Shown piece after piece: positions 23,901 through 29,317 of a stretch of DNA of 33,007 bases. A model generated the notes under the pieces. The model had not been told where the DNA came from. It saw only the letters and a program-made list of their open reading frames with translations, and did no database searches. Each line of letters opens with the position of its first letter. Positions within the stretch are counted from its first letter, which is position 1. This stretch comes from Anaerolineaceae bacterium (GTDB taxonomy: Bacteria > Chloroflexota > Anaerolineae > Promineifilales > Promineifilaceae), in NCBI GenBank assembly GCA_002699125.1, contig PABI01000142.1:1-33007 (forward strand), in the 5' to 3' direction. Both the position numbers and the translations under genes were made by a program.

Positions 23901-24226
23901 AAAAATTTCAGCGTGCTTAAGTCGAAGACCCACATGGGCAAGGGGTTGTTGTTGAACAGCAATCGGTACAGCCGCTCGCTCTGCGCCAGGGCCTCTTGCG
24001 CTGCCTCGTTTTGTTGGGCAGACCGGGCAACCAGCCCATAAATGATCAGGGTGCTCAAAATAACAAAAAGCCATCCTTTGTAAGTTTGTATTTGAGCAAT
24101 TACATCAATATCTCGCACCAACATGAACAGAAGAAGATCAGTAAACAAGATCCACAGTAGTCCAAATATGGCATAGACGAGCGGGATACGCAGTGTGGTG
24201 AGCCTGACATCTTTCATAGGTTTCAT
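20987..24226 (-). CDS. Hybrid histidine kinase with multiple PAS domains and receiver
   Basis: The 1079-residue protein begins with two membrane helices (about 13-35 and 48-68) and almost no outside loop. About five PAS/PAC modules follow (about 80-205, 212-335, 340-460, 465-590, 605-705), with PAC endings such as AVAKDLTEQKR, FLDIHDRKQ and AIKQDITTRKQ. The HisKA domain has RLAAIGQLAAGIAHDFNNLM with phospho-acceptor H721. The ATPase domain contains NLAFNARDAMPEGG, DTGTGID and GKGTGLGLSQV. A C-terminal receiver domain has the acidic pair EDE and phospho-acceptor D1012 in LIICDVIMPQMGG. Phosphate should pass internally from H721 to D1012; no Hpt domain or output domain is seen. The PAS ligands are unknown. 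The second ATG at 24217 is an alternative start. Confidence 0.93.
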   Translation of the reverse strand: MKPMKDVRLTTLRIPLVYAIFGLLWILFTDLLLFMLVRDIDVIAQIQTYKGWLFVILSTLIIYGLVARSAQQNEAAQEALAQSERLYRLLFNNNPLPMWVFDLSTLKFLEVNDAAVDKYQYSREEFLNLTLKDVRPPEDVPLLLENLAQMAKPINYAGEWRHRRQDGTVFPVEVISHEMSYNGRTTHLAVAKDLTEQKRVEAERANVFQRNQALVQALGEIVYEWFPSRGEVRWEGDYGRILGYSADEMGDTTAVWQEKIHPDDLAFVKQAVDAAHSRRRNLEIEYRFLQKDGTYRWMLDRGVPVFNDKDELEKVVGVFLDIHDRKQTEVALRQSEERFRRAIEFAPFPIFIHAEDGNFLAISRTLLDITGYTFAEISTVSKWTERAYGVEQAQIMAGIDRLYELDERVAEGEFYITCKDGAQRVWEFSSAPLGRLPDGRRSVISIAVDVTERKNAEKQMHLQNSALNAAANGIVITDINGLVEWANPAFTELTGYTLAEALGKNPRELVKSDKQDRAFFESLWQTILSGKVWRGELINRRKDGTLYYEEEAITPVWNEDGSMTHFIAIKQDITTRKQAEKEREQLLKQVQSQAEQTNQIMQSVPEGIFLLDRAGEILIANDKAEEHLALLADVAVGDTLTNLGDKPLAALLTQPEHGNWHEIRVQNQVFELIPQQVKSGPVSQGWVLVLREVTEQRRIEEQLHRQERLAAIGQLAAGIAHDFNNLMAVILLYAQLLARSPRLIAKEKEQINTISLQAQRAARLIEQILDFSRRAVFERRPLDLLSLLKEEVKLLQRTLSENIELQFEHGAGNYIVKADVTRIQQTIMNLAFNARDAMPEGGRLQFDLSHLSFDQAEQAPLPLMPPGSWIRLSVKDTGTGIDPDVLEHIFEPFVTTKEPGKGTGLGLSQVHGIVAQHDGFITVQSQPGAGSTFDLYFPAMSLIEDVVVPELPETAVSGQGERLLVVEDEPDLRAALVESLTLLQYDVVETANGAEALAQLEQGTAVDLIICDVIMPQMGGLPFVQALQRLNAPPPVIFVTGHPLDVEPDYLREMGVRNVLTKPVQPAQLSQAIAAALKQ

Positions 24227-24553
24227 CCCTAAGAAACTGCTTTAAAAGCTAATCAATTGTTGTTATCCAAAGGTTTTCGGTGTTTAAACAACGATGGTAA
24301 CGTTAATTGCCGCACCTTACCATAGGATATGGGGGCGTTGTCGTGAAAATTGTCACGTTATTAATTTTGTGCCTGGGTTAACCTACATCCTTGTACTATC
24401 TCGCCTGGAGCGTTTAGCCAGTTTGCCTGTAAAATGTATCAGGGCAGATCTGGTTTGGTGTAAAAATCGTTTGCATCGTTCCCCCGCCGGCCTTTACTGC
24501 TCGATCCACTTCCCATTTCTTACAATTTCAGCTGGCCACACAAGGAGGAAAAA
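24227..24553. other. Divergent intergenic region between kinase and ppdK
   Basis: No gene is apparent in these 327 bp. Both flanking genes start here, so it holds two promoters. The clearest element is the CRP-type palindrome at 24342-24357. The ppdK ribosome binding site AAGGAGG is at its right end. I could not fix a convincing -35/-10 pair for either gene, and there is no ACGGCCGT octamer. Confidence 0.5.
24342..24357. promoter_or_regulatory. CRP/FNR-type palindrome CGTGA-N6-TCACG
   Basis: CGTGAAAATTGTCACG has perfect 5-bp half-sites with 6-bp spacing. The GTGA-N6-TCAC core is the classic recognition pattern of CRP-family regulators. It lies 197 bp upstream of the ppdK start and 116 bp upstream of the kinase start. 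The sequence match is direct; binding by a CRP-family protein is inference. Confidence 0.55.
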
Positions 24554-27241
24554 ATGTTATACGAGCAACGCGATCACAAATGGGTTTACCTGTTTGCCGA
24601 AGGCGGCACCGAAATGAAAGCTTTGCTGGGAGGCAAGGGGGCCAACGTGGCCGAGATGACCCAGGCAGGTCTGCCCGTGCCGCCCGGCTTCACCATCACC
24701 ACCGAAGCGTGTAATGCCTACACCCAGTACGAAAATCAGTTCCCCGAAGGCATGTGGTCCCAGGCCCAGACTGCCCTAAAACAAGTAGAGGCCGACGCCG
24801 GTAAACAGTTTGGCGACAGCCAGAAGCCGCTGCTTGTCTCCGTTCGCTCCGGCGCTGCCATCTCCATGCCCGGCATGATGGACACCGTGCTTAACCTGGG
24901 CCTCAATGATGAAACGGTGGCAGGATTGGCCAATCTCACCAACAACCGTCGCTTTGCCCTGGACGCCTACCGCCGTTTCATTGCCATGTTTGGCAACATC
25001 GTCATGAAAGTGCCCAACGAGAAGTTTAGCCGGGCTTTGGAACGGTTTAAAGCGCAAACCAGCTCTGGCCGCGACACCGATCTAAGTGAAGCGCAGTTGG
25101 ATGAACTCATCACCGTTTACAAACGCATCATCTTTACCGACCGGCACGGTGACGAGTTTCCCCAAGACCCATACGAACAGCTGCGTATGGCGATTGCCGC
25201 CGTTTTCGATTCCTGGAACACACGGCGGGCCATCGATTACCGGCGCATTCACCGCATTCCGGATGATTTGGGAACGGCCGTTAACGTTCAATCTATGGTC
25301 TTTGGCAACATGGGCTGGGACAGCGGCACTGGCGTGGCCTTCACCCGCAACCCCTCCACCGGTGAAAAGAAGGTGTTTGGCGAATATTTGCTCAATGCCC
25401 AGGGGGAAGATGTGGTCGCCGGGATTCGCACGCCTAAATCAATCCACGAGATGGCCGACGAACTGCCCGAATCGTATGAACAGCTCATGCAGATCACCCA
25501 GCGGCTGGAATCCCATTACCGCGATATGCAGGACATTGAATTTACCATTGAGCAGGGCAAGCTGTGGATTTTGCAGACGCGCACCGGCAAGCGCACCGGC
25601 GCGGCGGCCGTGACCATTGCCGTGGATATGGAATCCGAGGGGGTGATTGATCGGGAAACGGCCGTTCTCCGCGTCGAGGCCAACCAGCTGGACCAACTGC
25701 TGCACCCCACCGTCGATCCCGACGCCGAGGCCACCACCGTAGCCAGCGGCCTGCCCGCCAGCCCTGGCGCGGCCTCCGGCAAGGTCGTCCTCACCCCTGA
25801 CGATGCCGTCAGCTACAGCGAGCAAGGCGATCCCGTCATCCTCGTCCGCCACGAGACCAGCCCCGACGATTTCCACGGTATGGCCGTGGCCAAAGCGATT
25901 CTCACGGCGCGCGGCGGCATGACTTCCCATGCGGCCGTAGTGGCTCGCGGCATGGGCACCCCCTGCATCGTTGGCGCCGGCGACATTGAGATAAGCGAGG
26001 AAGAAGGCTACTTTTACGCCAACGAGCACAAAGTGCGGCGCGGTGACTGGATCACCATCGACGGCTCCACCGGCACCGTGCTGCTGGGCCAGGTAGAAAC
26101 CAAACAGCCGGAGCTGGGCGATCATTACCAGACCCTCATGGGCTGGGCCGACGAACTGCGCCAACTGCGCGTGCGCGCCAACGCCGACACCGGCCATGAT
26201 GCTACCGTCGCCCGCAACTTTGGCGCAGAGGGGATCGGCCTGTGCCGTACGGAGCACATGTTTTTTGGCGAGGAGCGGCTGGCGATCATGCGCGAGATGA
26301 TTCTGGCCGAAGATTTGGCCGCCCGCCAGGCCGCCCTGGACAAGCTGCTGCCCATCCAGCGCCACGACTTCTTGCAGATTTTCCAGGCGATGGACGGTTT
26401 ACCGGTCACTATCCGTCTGCTGGACCCGCCATTGCACGAGTTCCTGCCCAATTATGAAGAGCTGCAAACGGAACTGTACGAACTCAAGCTGAAAACGCAG
26501 CAGGTCGATACCTTTGCCCGGATGGACCAACTGCTGCACCAGATTTGGGAAAAAGAGCAATTACTGCACCGTGTGGAGCAGCTGCGTGAAGCCAATCCCA
26601 TGCTGGGCCATCGCGGCTGCCGCCTGGGGCTGGTCTACCCTGAAGTGACCGAGATGCAGACGCGGGCCATTATGGAAGCGGCCTGCGAGGCGCAGGGTAA
26701 GGGTGTGTCGGTCACGCCGGAGATTATGATTCCGCTGGTGTCGGTGGAGACGGAGCTCAGCCATCAGCGGGCCGTCGTGGAGCGTGTGGCTGAGGCGGTG
26801 CTGGGCGCTTACGGTATGAAGATGGCATATCAAATTGGCACGATGATCGAACTGCCCCGTGCCGCCCTCACCGCTAACCGCATTGCCGAACACGCCGACT
26901 TTTTCAGCTTTGGCACCAATGATTTGACGCAGACGACGTTTGGTTTAAGCCGCGATGACAGCGGCCGTTTCCTCTCCCATTACGTCAGTGAAAAGCTGCT
27001 GGCCGAGGATCCGTTCCAGGTGCTGGACCAAAGCGGCGTGGGTGAACTGGTGCAAATTGGCGTAGAACGTGGCCGCCAGACCAAGCCGGAGCTGAAAGTC
27101 GGCATCTGCGGCGAACACGGCGGCGAACCGCGCAGCATCGCCTTCTGCCAAAAGGTAGGGTTGGACTACGTCAGCTGCTCGCCCTACCGGGTGCCCGTCG
27201 CCCGGCTGGCCGCAGCCCAGGCCTCATTGAAAAGCAATTAA
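24554..27241 (+). CDS. ppdK: Pyruvate, phosphate dikinase
   Basis: The 895-residue protein has the full length and order of bacterial pyruvate phosphate dikinases. The N-terminal ATP-grasp domain includes LLGGKGANVAEMTQAGLPVPPGFTI, SGAAISMPGMMDTVLNLG and GTGVAFTRNPSTGEK. The phosphohistidine swivel domain is ILTARGGMTSHAAVVARGMG with H459. The C-terminal PEP/pyruvate TIM barrel contains EGIGLCRTEHMF, MIELPRAALTA, FGTNDLTQTTFG and GICGEHGG with C852. All catalytic motifs are intact. It interconverts pyruvate, ATP and Pi with PEP, AMP and PPi in the cytoplasm. The start is supported by AAGGAGG 6 bp upstream. It appears to be transcribed alone, with a possible CRP-type site upstream and a long repeat hairpin right after the stop. 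Confidence 0.97.
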   Translation: MLYEQRDHKWVYLFAEGGTEMKALLGGKGANVAEMTQAGLPVPPGFTITTEACNAYTQYENQFPEGMWSQAQTALKQVEADAGKQFGDSQKPLLVSVRSGAAISMPGMMDTVLNLGLNDETVAGLANLTNNRRFALDAYRRFIAMFGNIVMKVPNEKFSRALERFKAQTSSGRDTDLSEAQLDELITVYKRIIFTDRHGDEFPQDPYEQLRMAIAAVFDSWNTRRAIDYRRIHRIPDDLGTAVNVQSMVFGNMGWDSGTGVAFTRNPSTGEKKVFGEYLLNAQGEDVVAGIRTPKSIHEMADELPESYEQLMQITQRLESHYRDMQDIEFTIEQGKLWILQTRTGKRTGAAAVTIAVDMESEGVIDRETAVLRVEANQLDQLLHPTVDPDAEATTVASGLPASPGAASGKVVLTPDDAVSYSEQGDPVILVRHETSPDDFHGMAVAKAILTARGGMTSHAAVVARGMGTPCIVGAGDIEISEEEGYFYANEHKVRRGDWITIDGSTGTVLLGQVETKQPELGDHYQTLMGWADELRQLRVRANADTGHDATVARNFGAEGIGLCRTEHMFFGEERLAIMREMILAEDLAARQAALDKLLPIQRHDFLQIFQAMDGLPVTIRLLDPPLHEFLPNYEELQTELYELKLKTQQVDTFARMDQLLHQIWEKEQLLHRVEQLREANPMLGHRGCRLGLVYPEVTEMQTRAIMEAACEAQGKGVSVTPEIMIPLVSVETELSHQRAVVERVAEAVLGAYGMKMAYQIGTMIELPRAALTANRIAEHADFFSFGTNDLTQTTFGLSRDDSGRFLSHYVSEKLLAEDPFQVLDQSGVGELVQIGVERGRQTKPELKVGICGEHGGEPRSIAFCQKVGLDYVSCSPYRVPVARLAAAQASLKSN

Positions 27242-27242
27242 C

Positions 27243-27374
27243 CGTGGAGAACGCGGAGAGCACGGAGAATAAAGAAAAACAGAGAAAAACTCCGCGTCCT
27301 CTGTGCTCTCCGCGGTAAAAGTTTTTCTCTGTGAATCTCTGTGTCTTCTCTGCGCAACTCTGTGTTCCGCTTTT
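27243..27374. repeat. Compound CACAGAG/GCGGAGAG hairpin repeat
   Basis: CCGTGGAGAACGCGGAGAGC (from 27243) pairs imperfectly with GCTCTCCGCGG at 27305-27315. A second unit (27320-27374) read on the minus strand begins AAAAGCGGAACACAGAGTT, which recurs in direct orientation at 31860. The element separates ppdK from the convergent broken cNMP-binding gene. Confidence 0.7.
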
Positions 27375-27382
27375 AGAGAAAC

Positions 27383-27622
27383 TTAAACGGCCGTATTCAT
27401 ATTACGCAGCCGGTTGGTGAGGATGCGCATTACCTGGAGAGCGAAGAACGGGGTGCGGTGGATGTGGTCGAGGAATGCTTTCTCATCCAGAGGAACCAGG
27501 CGGCAATCAGTTTTGGCAACGGCCGTTGCTGAACGTGGGCTGTCATCTACCAGAGCCATTTCACCGAGGATGCCGCCGGCTGCGGCCGTTTCTACCGCCA
27601 ATGGTTTGATGTTAAGGTCTTG
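27383..27622 (-). pseudogene. Cyclic-nucleotide-binding (CRP-like) domain protein, 5' part lost
   Basis: The remaining 79 codons read QDLNIKPLAVETAAAGG, then GILGEMALVDDSPRSATAVA and KTDCRLVPLDEKAFL. This is the second half of a cNMP-binding domain, with the phosphate-binding cassette GEMALVDDSPRSAT intact. The usual N-terminal 60 or so residues, including the start codon, are missing, and there is no helix-turn-helix after the domain, as in small stand-alone cNMP-domain proteins. The reading is cut exactly at the TAA that ends the neighbouring nuclease-like gene, which is in the same frame. I infer that insertion or recombination of foreign DNA replaced the 5' half. A short TTG-initiated product at 27601 is possible but unlikely to be functional. 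Confidence 0.7.
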
Positions 27623-28645
27623 TTAACGATTTTTCTTCCGGAGTGCATCGTAATCTGATAATGTTATCGAAGGTATTTCATTTACCTCAGTAGCCGCAGC
27701 AAGCAAGGCTTCGAATTGCTTCTGTAGGTCAAAAGGCTGAATGCGAACTCGGGGAATTGTCTCCAACGAATCAAATTGGACTGCTCTTCCGTCTTCGAAA
27801 ACATTAACATCAAGAGCCGGAACCTTGCTCACCTTTGAATTGTGAAAAACATCGAAGTGAGGATTGGCTTGGCGAGCCATAACCGCAACTGCGCTAAGCT
27901 CGGGATGACGTTTCATTACCCGATCAATGAGTTTCCATAGTTCTTCTTTTTGGAATGCTAGACCATCAAACACCACAACCTCTGATTTGGATGTAATGAA
28001 GACGTCGCTGGCGAATGCTAAAACAACTAACCTTGGTATATCAGGATAGTCTTCCCCAGAGCGATTAACCTGTGCAATAGCATTGCTTAAACTGCTCTCA
28101 ATTGTTCTGAAATTAACTTCACCATACTTGGAAACTTCTAGCTCAAGCTGTCCTGACAACGATGGCGTAATTGTAAGGTCAAGCGCACCGTCGCAACAAT
28201 TGTCTACGTACCATATATCTGGTTGTTTGTCGTTTTCACTTAATGCAAGGAGCAGCTTGCCTACTGATGCCAAACATCCATTAACTGCCCTATTTGCATC
28301 GTTCCCGCCAGGTAATCGTAAGGAATCGCTATGAAAATGTAGGTGGTAAGGAAGACTTTGTAAGTCTTTTCTATTTGCGAAATAATAGTGTGCTGCATTC
28401 TCGAAAAGACGCCGAAAATCACCCTCTGCTAATACAGAGCGCTGTACGGATGTAACTGTTTTTACTTCACATAAAAAAGACGATCCTGAAGGATCAACAA
28501 GCCAATCACAATTTCGCAATTGACTGTCTTTCTCATCCAATCGAATTGTTTCGAACCCTCTCTGTCTGAAGTAACATCCGACTACATCTGTATTCATATC
28601 CCCAATTAGTTCAAAAATTTCTTGGATCGTTATTTTCTGAGCCAT
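27623..28645 (-). CDS. PD-(D/E)XK nuclease-like protein, probably foreign
   Basis: This 340-residue soluble protein has a front domain with RQRGFETIRLDEKDSQL, then RNCDWLVDPSGSSFLCEVKT. D47, E60 and K62 give the D-x12-E-x-K pattern of PD-(D/E)XK nucleases, so a nuclease role is plausible but unproven. The rest is alpha/beta with an RLVVLAFASDVFI strand and KSEVVVFDGLAFQKEELWKLI; I do not recognise it. The DNA is visibly more AT-rich than its neighbours and contains no CGGCCG, and it abuts a truncated gene, all suggesting transfer. It has no methylase or helicase partner here, so a classical restriction system is unlikely. The ATG is preceded by a weak AAAGGTAAAAGTA site. Confidence 0.65.
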   Translation of the reverse strand: MAQKITIQEIFELIGDMNTDVVGCYFRQRGFETIRLDEKDSQLRNCDWLVDPSGSSFLCEVKTVTSVQRSVLAEGDFRRLFENAAHYYFANRKDLQSLPYHLHFHSDSLRLPGGNDANRAVNGCLASVGKLLLALSENDKQPDIWYVDNCCDGALDLTITPSLSGQLELEVSKYGEVNFRTIESSLSNAIAQVNRSGEDYPDIPRLVVLAFASDVFITSKSEVVVFDGLAFQKEELWKLIDRVMKRHPELSAVAVMARQANPHFDVFHNSKVSKVPALDVNVFEDGRAVQFDSLETIPRVRIQPFDLQKQFEALLAAATEVNEIPSITLSDYDALRKKNR

Positions 28646-28806
28646 TACTTTTACCTTTCAAAAGTTTGATTCACCAGCGAATAAGTCAAGCTATGAGAAA
28701 ACTTGCAATTATAGCACATCATTCTACAGGGTAGCTGAAATCATTACTGGTTACTGGGTCTCCAGAGCAATCGCATGAAAGCAAATTATTGCCCAACCCG
28801 CTTCAA

Positions 28807-28835
28807 TTCCCAAAGAGCCAAAACTGGTCTATAAT
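28807..28835 (+). promoter_or_regulatory. Promoter of the DUF433 gene
   Basis: TATAAT at 28830-28835 is a perfect -10 box, with TTCCCA (four of six -35 positions) exactly 17 bp upstream at 28807-28812. The start codon follows 17 bp after the -10, so the leader is short, with GGAGG as ribosome binding site. Confidence 0.6.
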
Positions 28836-28852
28836 GCTTTGCGGAGGAAATT

Positions 28853-29086
28853 ATGGATTGGCAAGAACACATAACTATTGACCCCGATGTGCTGGTGGGA
28901 AAACCGATTATCAAGGGCACGCGTTTGTCGGTTGACTTTATCCTCGGATTATTGGCTCAAGGTTGGTCAGAAAGCGAAATCTTGCGCAATTATCCAGGTA
29001 TTACCTCGGCCAATATTCGTGCTTGTCTGGCCTATGCCAGCGAAACGTTGCGCCTGGAAAAAATCTATCCTTTGGCTTCTGCTTAA
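28853..29086 (+). CDS. DUF433 family antitoxin-like protein
   Basis: The 77-residue protein (ITIDPDVLVGKPIIKGTRLSVDFILGLLAQGWSESEI ... NIRACLAYA) is a typical DUF433 member with the GKPxIxGTR motif and a C-terminal helix-turn-helix-like region. These proteins are commonly the first gene of a pair with a PIN-like DUF5615 protein and are thought to act as antitoxins. The GGAGG site lies 7 bp before the ATG. Its stop codon overlaps the ATG of the DUF5615 remnant by one base (TAATG), the usual coupling for this pair. The partner is truncated, so this may be an orphan antitoxin. Confidence 0.85.
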   Translation: MDWQEHITIDPDVLVGKPIIKGTRLSVDFILGLLAQGWSESEILRNYPGITSANIRACLAYASETLRLEKIYPLASA

Positions 29087-29160
29087 TGTTGCGCTTATTA
29101 GCTAACGAAAACTTTCCTGGTGATGCTGTAATGGCCTTGCAGCAAGCTGGTCATGATTAA
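29086..29160 (+). pseudogene. DUF5615 PIN-like toxin, truncated to 24 codons
   Basis: The frame reads MLRLLANENFPGDAVMALQQ AGHD and then stops. This is the standard N-terminus of DUF5615 PIN-like proteins (LLADENFPxxxVxALRxxGHD), with the first catalytic acidic residue block DEN replaced by NEN. The family normally continues for about 90 more residues. One frame over, the following codons read IKNDTAP then TGA, which resembles the family's next DAPG segment. That suggests a frameshift plus a nonsense change rather than a clean deletion. No further toxin sequence is seen before the ATPase gene. Confidence 0.7.
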
Positions 29161-29317
29161 GAATGACACCGCTCCCTGATCGATGATCAATAGTTTTAAC
29201 CCGAAATAAACTTGTTAAATGGTCGTTTCCTTCCAGGTTTTGTGAGGACACGGCCGTTTTGCATTTTATCTTTTATCCAGCTTAAACATGCGGTAAACTG
29301 GAGCTGGAGGCGAAATC

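Noticed and set aside
25439..26365. 308-codon minus-strand frame inside ppdK
   Set aside because: It is antisense to intact catalytic motifs of ppdK, with a glycine/alanine/histidine-rich composition typical of shadow frames in GC-rich genes.
27520..29249. Absence of ACGGCCGT used alone as proof of transfer
   Set aside because: Gaps of similar length occur in native genes (for example 17648-19256 and 25659-27386), so octamer absence is only supporting evidence.
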